Assembly (NCBI GenBank): GCA_026874595.1
Contig: CM049321.1
Span: 9,608,979 to 9,672,978 of the forward strand
Source of the DNA: Sipunculus nudus
Taxonomy: Eukaryota; Annelida; Sipuncula; Golfingiida; Sipunculidae
Direction: 5' to 3'
Length of the DNA: 64,000 bases
The translations under genes were made by a program, and so were the position numbers. Shown here piece after piece: positions 24,840-38,046 of the stretch (the stretch's first letter is position 1; each line of letters opens with the position of its first letter). Under the pieces are notes generated by a model. It ran no database searches. It worked only from the letters and a program-made list of their open reading frames with translations, and was not told the DNA's origin.

Positions 24840-26839
24840 ACTATCAATGAGACACAGGCAACCTTTTATATATCTAAAGACGTGTGTCCCTTAAAGAGAT
24901 CAGTAACGACGGCTTCAAATGTTTTTTGTCGACACAGGCGACAGTAGAAAAGTCTGCCGTGATGAAGGGAACAATAAGCCAACAGAGATGAGAAGTAAAA
25001 TAATTCTAAAACCGATTCGTTCTTTTTTGTAAATAGTTTATAGCTTTATGATGGTATTATGTAATCCACATCGGCAGTAACAATGCAAACATGTATATGT
25101 TTTACAGGTAAAGAGTAACAAGGTAGTCATATTGTATATTATATTTTTTATTAGATATTCCCATTTAGACAAAGGTAAGTTTCAAAAGGGATACGTTTAC
25201 ACAATTCTTAATGTTTGTGTGAAATGCACGAATTCTGTTAAGCGTTTAATTATTCATAAATATCTGTTCATAATGAAATCTGAAGACTATATAAACAATT
25301 CCATTTAAATAAATTAAAAAATGTAATTTACCCTAAGCAGATTTTCAAGTTTTATTTTTCTTTTCGTTTAAGATCGCGCATTCAAACTTTTACTGCCGAA
25401 ACACTTATGTTAAAAAAGGAAGACACATCGTCGCATGCAATTTTAAATTAGTTTCAGAAGGAGCAACAAGTAAATAAGATTGGTTTCTCCAATCAAGCCT
25501 TGCTACCGTATCCAATATCTTAAACATTGATGTAGTTTATAAAGCGAAATATATGATCATATGTTATCTTTTTTAGTTCTAATAACACACTTGACCATCG
25601 TGCCCGAGCGTTTTAATTTCTAGCAAAGTCTAAGCCATATTTGAAGGAGACTATTTTAATATCTGACGTCTGTCAACAAAAAATAAAATTATTCAAGATA
25701 ACACTGATCCCATGGTGCCCAGGCTATTCCATTTGTTTATATCCACATACTTAACCCACCTAACCCAACATTTACCAAATAAATTTGGTGCCTAGTCAGT
25801 TTTTGTAAATGGGTCTTTGCAACGAGTGACCTTTCAGAGTCAGCACATAAGCAATTATCCACCTTCATTAATATGTTTTTTACCGCAGAGTAAGCTTTCT
25901 TTAATTCAGTAACGTGAAAAAAGGAGAATTTTATAAGGAGGCCAAGATGCTTGTTATATCAATGTCTTATATAATTCAGTACAGGTCCCCGTGAAATTAG
26001 GTTATACGTTCCCAACCCTTCTTTCATACAATAGCAAGAATACAATCACTGTTAATACAATTCATGGGATACTCTCAATCTGGTGTAACTGTGTGCCTAA
26101 AATTTAATGTTTTATGACACATATATAACATCAAATAAACCAAATGGAAAATCTAACTAACGACATCCTTTGAAATGCCAATACATGTATCTTGTCCCTT
26201 TTTGAACGTTATTCGTGCAACTGTATGTAATATATCAAGGTATTCCATTTGGAAACTGATTCGTTTAGACGTCTCTGGATGCAATATCTTGAGAACTTCA
26301 ATTGGATTATTTAACCTCCCTGGCAAGGAGTGCATTCACTATCTAATCTGGTTTAAAGTTACACGTAATTCGAGATAGATGAGTAAACAGTACAGCGTAA
26401 AATTCAATTGCACTGTCACAAGGGAATTTAATACATTTTCTTCTTGGGCAGCTATACCGCCTGTGTAATTGAAACTGTTTCATTTATTTGTAAAGAATTG
26501 TTTCTCGTAGAAGGGTTCATTTTCTTTCGAAACATCTCTAAATATATCTATTAGAAGTATATCATTTTTATCTTCCTTAAAAAATGGATAATTACCCCTT
26601 GATTTGCATTCTGTATAGTATGTTTCGTCATGTTAGATGCAATATTATAAATGTATGGGTCTGGCCCGGTACATCCATATAACAGCCGACTCAAGAATAT
26701 AGATACAACTATTGTTGCCACTGATAGGCATTAATATAAAAAAAATAATTAAACAAGTAAGCATACACAATATGTTAGGGAGACCAAGATTATTGTTTTC
26801 GCTGAAATTGGTATAAAACAATTGTTCCTATATTATTAG

Positions 26840-26842
<3 letters not shown>

Positions 26843-26887
<45 letters not shown>
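26843..26887. repeat. (TA)n microsatellite
   Basis: About 22 units; the aligned site in copy D (about 33170) has only a remnant. Confidence 0.95.
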
Positions 26888-26889
<2 letters not shown>

Positions 26890-27088
26890 TAAAATAGTCT
26901 GATAATTCACAGAACCATTAATCGTTTTAGATTAGTACTGTGGGTCTCTGATATAAAATGTGATGTCAGATAGGTGCGTCTGTTTATAAAGAGTGTACGT
27001 ACATTTTAAAAAGAAGGTTTGATCAAACATCGCCAATGTTACCTAATGCATCTTGATATGATGTACCAATGGCATCTCGATGTGCCTC

Positions 27089-27210
27089 GGTGTCAACCCA
27101 ATATGTCCCCAGTGTTGATCCGTTGTAAACAGGTGTCACCCCGAAGTGTCCCGGTGTCACCTCAATTTGTCCCAGTGTCACCCCGAAGTGTTCCTGTGTC
27201 ACCCCATTAA
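27089..27210. repeat. 21-bp minisatellite
   Basis: Units of the form GGTGTCACCCCGAAGTGTCC repeat with a 21-bp period, cleanest at 27132-27206 and more degenerate before. Copies D (33360) and E (about 43000) carry only one or two diverged units. Frames across it on either strand are repeat translations, not proteins. Confidence 0.8.
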
Positions 27211-27539
27211 ACATTTCGGACATGTTCAAATGGTTCCCCGATCTCTCTTTCCTCCTTTCCAGGATCCATTCGGGTGTCACCCAGGTGTTTAGCCCATGCC
27301 ACATTGCAGCACTACAGGGACAGCGCCGGCGATGTTGCAGATACATCACTGGGTATGACGATCAAATATTGCAGGGATAGTAAAGTGTTTTTACCACAGT
27401 ATAAGAATAACGGAACGTCTAGCATTGGTGGAACTGTTTTCTCGTCTTCTGATTTTTCGGGTTTATTTCAACTATATCAAACTCGTAAAGATGCTCATTG
27501 TCAACCTAACGCCATTTAAAGGATCAACCTACAAAAACC

Positions 27540-27870
27540 GGCAAATATCACCACACACAGCGCGACACGGACCGACACAGAAATCAGGGGTCCCACATCG
27601 ACACTTGGTTGTGTTTGTTTGCGCCGCCTAGCGTGTCGTGAAGTTTGTCGTGCAGCCAAAATGTCAAAACAATTGACCAACACAATCGCGACATGAAACA
27701 AAGTTCAAGAACCATCGATTGCTGCGTGTTGGCCTGAAATTGTGTCGATTTGCGTCGTCTAGCGTGTCGTGTAGTGTGTAATGTGTGTCGCGAGTCCAAC
27801 TTTTTTTCACGATCGGAGTAGAGATGTGTCGGGAACAAGCCGACGCTACTCGACACGACCTTCCATCTCA
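27540..27870. repeat. GC-richer island dense in GTGTCGTG/CGACAC words
   Basis: GC-richer than its surroundings. GCGCCGCCTAGCGTGTCGTG (27620) recurs as GCGTCGTCTAGCGTGTCGTG (about 27750), and the reverse words CGACAC/CGCGACA occur near 27562, 27598, 27688 and 27855. It could be a mobile-element remnant or a decayed tandem/inverted repeat. No match to any other part of the window. Confidence 0.5.
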
Positions 27871-30800
27871 CGACGAATGCCAGCTAGCATTAAGAATCTT
27901 CTGAACGGACTGACCATAGTAGTCAGAGGGCCAAAGCGAGTAATTTTGAAAAAAAAAATTGCCCGGGTTGATATAAAATTTTCACTTTATTTTTCGTAGA
28001 GGTAGACATCTTGGGAATCAGAAAACCAATGTTGGCAATCAGGACACTCTTGCACAACATTGCAAGGAGCATTTTTTGTAAGAGCTGTATACATTATTGC
28101 GTGATAAGCCCGATTTGGCTCTCTCAATCCTCTAATGAACTGAAACAGCAAGTAATATCTTAAAATGTAGGTATTTATATGCACAAGCATAATAAGATAC
28201 ACAAAGTTGATTAAAAAAAAAAGATCCTTCATTCAAATATGTGTGAACAATTATGGTTTACAAGAACCAAAATATAACCAAATTTCTTTCGAGCAATCTC
28301 ACATAAGTAAACACAGTTTCTGTATGCTTTTACATAAAGACCTTTTTAAAGCATTAAGATTTTATATGATTTAGTTAGGTGCATAAGTTGCTGAGGTAAA
28401 AGACAGATAGGTTGCAATGCCTTTTGTACCCCTACCCCCTTATTCATGAAAATGATCGTTAAAACAGGTAACGGCAGACAACGAGGAACTTAACTTAAAA
28501 CTATATTCATACGAAACTTCTTACATTTGTAAGCATAAAAATAACTAATCAACAAATCAGAATCACTCTACCAAGATAAGTTTTCTCTTTTAAAATTTTT
28601 AAAATACAAGTATATCTGAGCGGAGATGTGCTTAAACCTACCGATGGATGAGAAAAACTAGAACGTGGTTCATGTTTAAAATGTTTATAGTGTCTCTTAC
28701 ATTACTGAAGGGGACCTTTGAAAAGGGCCATATTTAAGGAGGTAGTGGCACCAAAATATGTAAAAAATGTTCGTATGGGTAATTAGTTTAAGTCTGCCCG
28801 ATACTAGTATAAAAAATAAGGGCGTTTTTGGTAAATCGCATCTGTAGATTGGCATGTTTAGGCACAGGAAGAAACATTCGAACTGTCACAGATAAGGGAC
28901 TGGTGTCAGTTAAATGTCCCTAACTTACTTAATATTCAATGTTCTTACTTCAAAATACCCTCTACGTATTACCAAATAAATTCCCTCGAATAGAATGAGG
29001 AGACCAATTGATTAATTATGTACATTTATTTGGTTGGGTAATTGATGTAGGAGCTAATTGAGTAATAACGAAAACCGTTTTTGCTGTGTTTTTAGACTCG
29101 TCTTATTTTTAAATCAGGTCCGATTCAGAAAATACGTATGAGTAATCTTGGGATATCTTTTTACTTGAAGACAACATAGAATTCCATTGATAAGTTATAG
29201 ATAATATTTTACTGCAGCCAGCTGGTGTATGTAAATTCAATAAAATATCGTATATAAATATGGGGTTTATCTCTCTATCATGATACAATATGTATGGACA
29301 CATTATTTATCTCCTAATATATATGGTATTAGTAAAATAGATGTGCACATCACCGCCAGTTCAATAAAGAAATAGTTGTAGAAAATATTACAGATGTTTA
29401 AATCCTTTAACTAGAGGGCACATATTATTGCATAAAAACTCTTCCAATGCAAAATAACCCACTGGATCCGTAATGCGCTTTTTGTACCAATATTCAATGA
29501 TTTTTTAAAAATATTTCATGCCTGGCACTCCACAAAGTTTCATGAAAATCTGTTTTATGCGGGTCTTGATAATGAAGCTACTAATGAGACGATCAGAAGC
29601 CCAGCGCTAACCCAGTGCGAGTTTTCAGTGATATACATCCCAGATGAACCTGCTTGAAAATAATCGGCTGCGAGGGCTAACTGATATTTACATTTGATTA
29701 ATATCAAACGTGTGATTTGTAGAGTGTGTACAGATAAGCAAACAGACAAAGGAAGATAGAGATGTACAAACATAATTGATTCAACTGAACCATAGGCCGG
29801 CCGATTCCAATATTCTAGCTAGCAAGCAATAATCATACCGAGCTTAAAACATAACCTCCTTGGTCGTAGGAGCGAGTCACTTGAATACCGAAGTGTGGTT
29901 TCATTTATTAGTGTATAAATACAAATTATCGGCAGGGCACAAATCGTATCTACCAGACCAAGAATATTCCTGTCAAACCTCTAATCAGATGTTAACTGAT
30001 TCTTCTTGAAAGAACACAGGCCACAGGAATTTATATTCTATGGGTTCAAGGTATAGAAACATAATATGAAACACGTTGGAAGTCACGCTTCTCTTTGTAC
30101 CCAGGGTTGTTTGATAAATAAATTGCCTTGCTTTCTATATAAGAACTAATGGACCGCATTTAAACAAGTATTGCCATCATGAATGTTATAACCCTACTTT
30201 CAGAATAATATTGCATCATCATATTTAGTACAAAATCATAAAGAGCTGATGATCAGATCAAATAAACCTTGATCTTGGAAAGAGTCATCTTTGGCAGTAG
30301 GTCTGTGGCTTAACTTGGATTTTTGTTTCATTATTATCATGATTTGGATAAAACCCTCATTAAATAACAACAAATAACAATTTGTGCCGGGCAAAAAGCT
30401 GGTTTGGAGAGTGATAAATATAATATATCATCAACACCTTTATCCACATCATTTACACCATGCAAGGATAAATGTCAATTGGTTCATATCTTTAACAATG
30501 TCCTGAACTCTAAAGAGCATCTCCGTAATTTTTTAAAATATTTTTTAATTCTTCCGTTCTGCACATCATCGTCATTTTTGTCCCTCTCTCGGAGGGATTT
30601 GGATTTATACGATCAGTTTATGCTGATCAATTGAGGGACATGATTCTTTAGGCTTGTGTGTTTTTATATTTGTACTACTTTTTCAGTTATTTCAACTGAG
30701 TTTGGCAAATATTTCGTCAGAGTTTACTTTCATCTTTTCAATATTTTGCAATGGACCAGACCATAAAAATAAAGTTTGAATAAATTCAAGGCGACCTTTC

Positions 30801-30940
30801 TTTACAATATTTGCCAAGAGTTGTCAAATTTCGATTTGGATGGTCCATTCTGGTTTGTAGGCATGTTCATTTTTTTACATTTCTTAATAAACGAATTCCT
30901 TATATAGGTAGCATGAATTGACCTTGAATTGACTGAACAT
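27871..30940. other. No feature recognised
   Basis: About 3 kb of AT-rich sequence without convincing frames, exon signals or repeats shared with the rest of the window. Confidence 0.4.
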
Positions 30941-30943
30941 ATT

Positions 30944-31110
30944 GATCTTGAATCTAGTTTATCCTTTGAAAGAAAAATGATGACAACCATTAAACGGAAA
31001 AAAATATTCAATCATTTTGATCTTGAATCTAGTTTATCCTTTGAAAGAAAAATGGTGACAACCATTTAAAGGAAAAAAATATTCAATCATTTTGATCTTG
31101 AATCTAGTTT
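30944..31110. repeat. 75-bp tandem repeat, two full copies and a partial
   Basis: GATCTTGAATCTAGTTTA starts at 30944, 31019 and 31094, exactly 75 bp apart. Units 1 and 2 differ at only a few bases, so the duplication is fairly recent. Confidence 0.95.
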
Positions 31111-31405
31111 AGTAATATTGAAAATTATAAATATATCAATAAAACCATTCTACAGTTATTTGTGGTCATTTTATATTTAGCATCAGACCACAAAACTGAT
31201 TTAGAAAATTTCAGTATAACTGGACCACCTTGAATTTAAATTCGCACATATCACATATCCAAGTAGTTACATGGATTAACTTTAAACATCCTAGTTCAGT
31301 ATGAGGAAAAAAGCCATTTCTTAAAACTGCGATATACTGCATGCTTAAGCTTGTTCATAATGGCACCTATTTCAATTTGTTCTTGCATTTTCCTTTTTTT
31401 ACATG

Positions 31406-31408
<3 letters not shown>

Positions 31409-31465
<57 letters not shown>
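31409..31465. repeat. (TA)n microsatellite
   Basis: About 28 TA units just 3' (minus-strand sense) of the Cys-rich remnant. Confidence 0.95.
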
Positions 31466-31467
<2 letters not shown>

Positions 31468-31511
31468 AGAGCAAAAAAGTTTGTGTTGAATGAAAAATAT
31501 AAAATAATTGT

Positions 31512-31720
31512 TTAGTGTACAGTTTCCATATCACGAATGCAGGAACATCCTTTGAAGCATTGTGATGTCCTACATTTACAGGACACAGTTTTGATAATGT
31601 CTGGCTTTGCTTGTTTGGTAATCATTACTGGTAAAAGTTTACCTTTATCTATGGTCTGGCCAAACTCTGTTGGCGGTGGCAGATCTGGGTGACTTGTGGC
31701 CCTTTGTAAAGTGCTATAAA
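31512..31720 (-). pseudogene. Cys-rich C-terminal tail of a mobile-element protein, remnant
   Basis: The C-terminal part of a 157-codon frame (31512-31985) reads DLPPPTEFGQTID, then KGKLLPVMITKQAKP, then SCKCRTSQCFKGCSCI. This order (a PxPTxxGW-like turn, a LxPVxxxxxxxP strand, then CxCxxxxCxxxCxC) resembles the cysteine-rich tail I know from many uncharacterised transposon-linked proteins of invertebrates. The expected Trp is Gln here and the last Cys pairs are missing before the stop. The preceding part of the frame (31720-31985) shows no domain and is AT-biased. Decayed; the family assignment is from memory of its pattern only. Confidence 0.4.
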
Positions 31721-32009
31721 TAATATAAATATATAGTACATGAGAACATAAAATCTTAACGCATCCCCTGTGAGAGGTAGTGCTCCGAGGTCTGGTTTTG
31801 TCAATGCATACGTGTGTTGCCTGAGACTGTCGAGAGAATGAAATCCATTTTTTCCGTATCTGTGCTTTCTGTATCTGTGTTTCTTTAGAGATTATCTTAA
31901 TTATAACCAGCAAAGGCGCTGACCTGCTGAAAATTACAATCTTATAAATAATTTTTCTTATTTGAAGCAAAATTGAAGAAAACATGAAGATTTTAGTTTA
32001 GGTTTTATT

Positions 32010-33398
32010 ATATCATTTTTTAGTTCAAATGACGCAACTGACCATCCCGCCGAAGCGTTTCATTTCAAACAAAGTTTAAGGCCTACTTAAAGGAGCCCAT
32101 ACCAATATCTGACTTCAGTCAATTAAACAGATTCCCTTGAACCTTACATAAAATAGGCGAGAAACCACTGATCACGCGGTACCTAGGCCATTCTATTTTT
32201 TTATTTGCACACAATAGACCCAATTTACCAAACATTCACCAAGGAAATCTTTGGCCAAGTCAGTTTTTGTAAATGGTTCTTTGCAACCAATGACCTTTCA
32301 GAGTCTGCCCATATGCAATTATCCACTTTAAGTAAAACTTTTGTTAGAGTAAGCCAGACATTGCATATACGACGGATAATAATGCGCAACAAGAACACAA
32401 TCGCTGTTGATACTATTAATGGGATACTCTCCGTCTGGTTTAAATTGTGTGACCATTATTTAATGTTTTATGACACACATATAACATCAAATCAATAAAA
32501 TAGCAAACCTTACTAATGATATCCTTTAAAATATAAATACATTTATCTTGTCCCCTTTTTAACCGTTATTAATGCAACTGTATGCGATATATCAAGATAT
32601 TCCGTTAGTAACTGATTCCTTTAGACGTCCCTGGATGCAATATATCGAGAACTTCAATAGGCTTATTTTACCTTGCATTTAGTGCATTCACTCTCTAATC
32701 TGGTTTTAAGGTACACGTAATTCAGATAGACGAGTAAACGGTACAGTGAAAAATCCCATTGTCCTGTCATATGGGAATGTAGTACATTTCCCTCTTGGGC
32801 ATTTTTACCCCCTGTTTAATTGAGTCTGTTTTGGTTAATTTTCTTTCGAAACGCTTCAGCTGCTTCTCCATAAGTAGTATATACTTTTCATTTTTCCTTT
32901 AACAAATGGATATTCACCCTTGCTTTGTATTCTGTTTGGTATGCTCGTCATGTTTAAAGCCATATTTTAAATGCTTGAGTCTGGCCTGGTAAGTACATGT
33001 AACAGCTGGCTTAAGCAAATCGATACCACTTTTGCTGCCGCAGATAGGGATTGATAAAAAAATGATTAAACAAATAAGCCTATACATTATGTTAGGGAGA
33101 GTTTACCAACCAAGATAACTGTGTATGCTGACATTGGTAAAAAAACGATTGTTCCTATATTATTAAACTACATATCTATTAAAATTAAATAGTCTGATGA
33201 TTCACAGTTAGATTTGTACTCTATGTGTCTGATATAATCAGTGATGTCAGATAGGTCCGTCCGTTTATATAGAGGGTACGTACATATTAAAAAGAAGGCT
33301 TGATCACACATCGCCAATGTTACCCTTATTTTCCGGATATGCTGTCCCAATGGCATCTCGATGTGTCTCGGTATCAACCCAACATGTCCTGATGTCAT
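32010..33398. repeat. Segmental duplication alpha, copy D (short)
   Basis: Aligns with 25570-27120 of copy B throughout, e.g. TTTATGACACAYATATAACATCAAAT at 26113 and 32466. Anchor TTTAGACGTCCCTGGATG is at 32620. The copy breaks off where a SINE-like element begins. Confidence 0.85.
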
Positions 33399-33765
33399 CC
33401 CTCGTGTGAGACAGGAATCAGCCCAGGGTTCAAATCTGGTTGATCCTGAGTTCGAATCTCAGCCGGGTATGTGAGATTGTTGGCCCACATCTTAGGTTAA
33501 CGCTCTGCTTGCTTAATGGAAAGGTTGTGTCTCACGATCGTGTTTAACTGACAAACGAGTGCGCCTTTTAAGAGTTCTTTGGTGGTTTGACCCAGCATTG
33601 GGGACGATTACGCATCCAAGGCCCGCAGATGCAATAGTCACTGGGCCTGGCTAACGCCAGGACATAAAATGAGAGGAGCCGAGTGATACTGCCCTGTTAC
33701 GTGGTCCGAAACCCAAATGGAATGCTGCAGATGCATAGTTATAAATAACATAATAAATGAAGTTG
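33399..33765 (+). mobile_element. tRNA-like SINE or composite insertion
   Basis: Contains two box-B-like words, GGGTTCAAATCTGG and GAGTTCGAATCTC (near 33427 and 33450), then a GC-richer body and an A/T-rich end. It sits exactly at the junction between alpha copy D and beta copy F, and the corresponding junctions elsewhere lack it. Boundaries are approximate. Confidence 0.45.
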
Positions 33766-34420
33766 GTTACCTCCACCAATATTATAAAATATAAAAAATA
33801 AGGATATCAAAAATGTTCAAAGAAATCTTCACAACGATAACATGACGGACAATTTGATAAAACTATAGCGCTCACGTGTGCTGATAGCCCTAACAGTACC
33901 GATTTCCATGTTTGGGCCTAAGGTTAACCCCTAAAGTAGCCCAGTTAGTAAGAATTTAATGTTCGTAATAGGGCAATATCTAGGACATCTGGACAATATC
34001 TGGACATCTACTCATCTAACGGATTCTTGAAATGTCATGCTTGTCAAGTTTTATTGTAAAACCTAAATTCTTCAGTCAATTTCGCCTAGTGATGTCTGAA
34101 ACGGCGTGTTTTACTTTACTTTTTACTTAAATGACAAACAGCATTGCATCACCGAATGCCTGGAAGAGTAACCCATCAAACGATGGTCCGGATACTCCGA
34201 ATAATAATCCACAAAATGGCAAAAACACACGTTTATAGATAACACAAAAAAGACCCGCATGTATACAGGTGAACCAAACAACCCAATCCCATGTTAACAG
34301 ATAAGTGAAATTCAGTTTCATTGCTTTATTGTATTGGATTACTATTGTTATACTTTGTACGAGCAGCTGCCGCTCCCTTCATAACTGTGATGTTTTTTGG
34401 ACTTCATTGCTTTGACGTGA

Positions 34421-34557
34421 TCAATATCCGGGTGCTTGGACTTTTTTTTTATCCCCGCACCACTTCTTGTATTGTTTGTCCATCCCGGGAAGAGGACAGA
34501 TGAAGTACCGGTGGTACTCCCCGGGCCTGACCATAAATTCACATACAGTCGGGCTCA
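34421..34557 (-). pseudogene. Shisa-like cysteine domain exon, beta copy F
   Basis: On the minus strand a good acceptor (TTTACTTTGTTTTCAG) precedes an open frame of about 44 residues. It starts SPTVCEFMVRPGEYH, then RYFICPLPGMDKQYKK, WCGDKKK and ends APGY before TGA. The pattern C-x11-FxCP-x-CCG-x-CC seen in copy G matches the Shisa ectodomain (secreted or type I membrane proteins that bind receptors). Here the first Cys of CCG is Trp and the final CC is lost where a run of nine A stands, equivalent to an in-frame deletion. The frame is otherwise intact. No signal-peptide or membrane exon could be attached, so it may be a dead copy, or a living gene with unseen exons. Confidence 0.5.
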
Positions 34558-34689
34558 CTGAAAACAAAGTAAAATTTATCATGGGGCGGGATCGCCTCTA
34601 AAAATAAACGCGTTCAATTGTATGTCCTGGTATATTCCTTACAGGAATAACAATCACGCATTCTTCTTAGCATAACAACAAAGGGATGA

Positions 34690-35060
34690 AACAACTACTA
34701 CTTATGTTCCTAGGACTACTATTACAAATACTACTACTACTATACTGTTACTAATATTACTGTCACAACTACTAGAACTACTTCAACTACTACTACAACG
34801 TCTACTACTCATACTTTTCATACTTCTACTACTACTGTTACTTTACTACTGCTAATACTACTATAATGAATACTAATACTGCATCTGCTACTAATACTGC
34901 AACTTCTACTACTACTATATGTCTACTACTTCTACTGCTCCTACTTTTCCTATTTCTACTACTGTGACTACTACACTGTTTTTACTCCAGCTTCGACTGC
35001 TCCTGCCTCTTGTACTAGTACTACAACTACTTCTTCAACTTCTACTTCTGCTACAAAAAT
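34690..35060. repeat. Imperfect (CTA)n trinucleotide tract
   Basis: Long imperfect ACT/CTA/CTG triplet array. A shorter related tract lies at 50420-50570 in copy G. Leu/Thr/Tyr-rich frames over it are artefacts. Confidence 0.9.
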
Positions 35061-35439
35061 ATAACACCATCAACCAGAAAAAAAATAAAAAAATTCGGAA
35101 TCTAAACCCAACGCTGAAGAAACGAATTTTGCGGAGCTAATCAGTAAACATAATCCGGTCTGCATCAATGGAAGCTTTGTGTTCTTGGCCATGATTATGA
35201 CAACGCATATGCACAAGGAATAAATCTTCGAAACGAAGGCGATCTTCCGGATACTGGCAAGCAAGGAATTTTGAGCAGATTCTACGTTACAATTTACTAA
35301 GATGTCTAAATCATAGTAAGATTTGTTACAGCCGCGTTATGTTATAATAACCACAAATACCTTTAACGCTATACCTAGTGTCGCTATTGTGTGCAACATG
35401 AAGTATGGCGTAAAATTTGAAATTTGTTGAGAGAATTTT

Positions 35440-35680
35440 TAATAATAATAAAAAAAAAAAGAAATAAATAAGTAATCAATAATATTAATGATATTAATAA
35501 AAGACATTATAATAATAAAACAATAAATACAGTAATGATAAATAGAAAAAGTTATAGAAAATGGTTATAATAATGAATAAATATAATATTAACATAAAAT
35601 AATAATCATTAGAACAATAATGAATAATAATAATTATGATAATAATAATAGTAATAATAATACTAATAGAGTATCTAACA
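35440..35680. repeat. Imperfect (TAA)n tract
   Basis: AAT/TAA-rich stretch, matched at 52010-52160 in copy G. Confidence 0.85.
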
Positions 35681-35726
35681 TATCGAGATAAGTCCGCATA
35701 TATGGTAAGGATCAATACAAACTTAC

Positions 35727-35815
35727 ATCAGCGGTCCCTGATAGGTCGCTGTCTCCAGGACTCAATAGCATACAGCCGTCCCGACCTCGGCAGCTTCACC
35801 CATCTCGACTGCACT
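35727..35815 (-). other. Exon-like block b, copy F
   Basis: Conserved with 52238-52326 and followed on the minus strand by a good donor (GAT|GTAAGTTT). In the frame that would join the Shisa-like exon in phase it reads RWVKLPRSGRLYAIESWRQR and hits TGA one codon before the donor. May be untranslated or decayed. Distance to the Shisa-like exon is about 1.2 kb. Confidence 0.3.
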
Positions 35816-35939
35816 GCAGTTGGCCCCACTCAGAAACAGCGCTCATACACGAGCCAAGGTCACACATTGAAACATATCAATTGAATAATGTTATCAAATA
35901 TTTCACTTCAAGATTTAATTTAAGTAAAATTAGATAATT

Positions 35940-36125
35940 ACATTATCAGATATAGTACATATCTTACCACATATCAGATATCTATAATGTGTATATAATC
36001 GGATTTCATATATCTATATTGTGTGGCCTTATCAGATATGAGAGATATATAAGGATCTATGATCAGATATCATATCTATAATGTGTGTATGATCAGATTT
36101 CTGATATCTATAATGTGTGTATGCC
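35940..36125. repeat. Short tandem repeat of ATCAGATATC-type units
   Basis: Words such as GATCAGATATCATATCTATA and ATAATGTGTGTATG repeat every 45-60 bp. Related units occur at 52480-52640 in copy G. Confidence 0.7.
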
Positions 36126-36157
36126 ATATCTCTAGGTCAACGATAAAAAAATAAGTT

Positions 36158-37991
36158 ATCTCCTCCTATTCTCTAATAGTACCACGGTTGAGGTTGAGCT
36201 ACCATTAAAGAATTCCATACTAAGTGAGTTTCAGTGCGTTTCAGAAGCTCATAATGCCAAAATTATATCAGCCATTGCTTGTAAAAGCTGCGACTTATAC
36301 CCATTGCCTACTGATCTTTTTAAGAAGGTAACTCGCTTGCTTTGTTCATTGGTAAGTGCAATCATTAACAAGTCGTTAGCTAGTGGGGAATTTCCAGAGG
36401 ATTACAAGGTAGCATTATTAAATGGTCTGATCAAGAAACGTAATTTAGACCCAGAAATTCTGAAGAACTATCGACCTGTGTTCTGGAAAAAGCGGTGGCT
36501 TTACAGATTTGCAGATATTTGAAAAATAATGACTTGTTAGAACCATATCAATCTGCATACAGGAAAGGGCACAGTGCAGATACAGCTTTAGTACGTATTC
36601 AGAATGATATACTCCGCGCCCTTGGTCATAATAAGGCAGTTTTGTTAATCCTGTTAGATCTCTCTGCAGCTTTTGATACAATTGATCATGATTGTATGAT
36701 AAGAACACTGCAGCAACTTGGATTTACAGACACTGTTTTGAAATGGTTTTCGTCATTTCTGAGAAATCGTTCCCAAATTTGAAGATAAAGGCCAATAACT
36801 CAAGAGCAAAACAATTAAATTGTGGGATACCACAAGGCTCAGTCCTTGGACCTATTTTATTTACAATACATACATCATCCCTTGGTTCCCTTCTTCGTCA
36901 AAATTCGATCAACTATCATTTTTATGCAGATGATACCCAGTTATATGTAGCATTCAAATCTAGTGAACTTGACAGTACCATTCACCAGATGGAACTGGGT
37001 ATTTCAACTGTACAAAAGTGGATGAGCCAGCATCAATTAAAAATGAATGATGAAAAAAAAAACAGAAGCAATATTAATTGCACATAAACATTTGTTAAGA
37101 GAAATTGGTTTACCCACACTTCACATTGGCTTTCATCAAATTACACCATCATCGAAAGTAAGAAATATTAGTGTTATTTTTTATTCACATGCATCTATGG
37201 AAGCCCATGTAATGGCAGTCTGCAAGGCTTCATATATACATATTTGTAATATCACTAAAATAAGAAAGTTTGTGAACAGAGAGTCTTTGGAGCAGATAGT
37301 TCATTCTTTTATAACTTCTAAATTAGATTACTGCAATGCACTCTTGTGTGGAACTCCCTCATCATTAACAAATCGACTGCAAAGTATACAGAATGCTGCG
37401 GGGAGGATTATTAAAGGTGCTTCAAAATCAGAACATATTACTCCAGTTTTGTATCCTCTGCATTGGCTGCCCGTTGCGCAAAGGGTAAAATTCAAAATGT
37501 TTATTCTTGTGTATAAGGCAATAAATAATTTTAGCCTTAGGCCAGCAGCTAAAAACTTACTGGTCGTGCCTCTTTACCAAATCGCCCTGTGTACAAAATC
37601 GGGCATTCAGTGTTGTTGGCCCGAAACTGTGGAATGACCTACCAGATACTCTAAGAGAAACCACCAGTCTCTCAGAATTTAAAAGTAAATTAAAAACTTA
37701 TTTGTTCATGGAATATTTTTATGCCTAGTCATTTTGTATGATATTTTATACTATTGATAGTGAAATGTTTGAACATTTTAGTGGAATTATGGAAGTTTTA
37801 ACAGATAATTGAACTATTGACTTTTATATGTCTTATTTAATACTGTAAGCTTCTGAATGTAATATTTTAGTCAACTGGACTTTAATTTCATATTCTTACA
37901 ATGGTATGTTTAATGATTGCTGATTGTATTCTAGTTATGTAATAGCGTTTTAGAGCATGTATCATCTTGGATTTTACGCTTTATAAAATAA

Positions 37992-38046
<55 letters not shown>

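Larger units (their letters stand above)
20000..27430. repeat. Segmental duplication alpha, copy B (longest)
   Basis: Aligns on its left with copy A. From about 24150 it aligns closely with copy C (62130-64000), including CCAAACACCACATWAATC and CCTCCTTAAGACATATC. From about 25310 it aligns with copy E, and from about 25570 with copy D. Anchor TTTAGACGTCTCTGGATG is at 26264. It links the otherwise partial copies and best represents the ancestral order. Confidence 0.8.

Noticed and set aside
27023-27349. 108-codon frame with repeated GVTxGHFGVT
   Set aside because: Translation of the 21-bp minisatellite; not conserved in copies D and E.
34919-35140. Leu-rich 73-codon frame
   Set aside because: Product of the imperfect CTA triplet tract.
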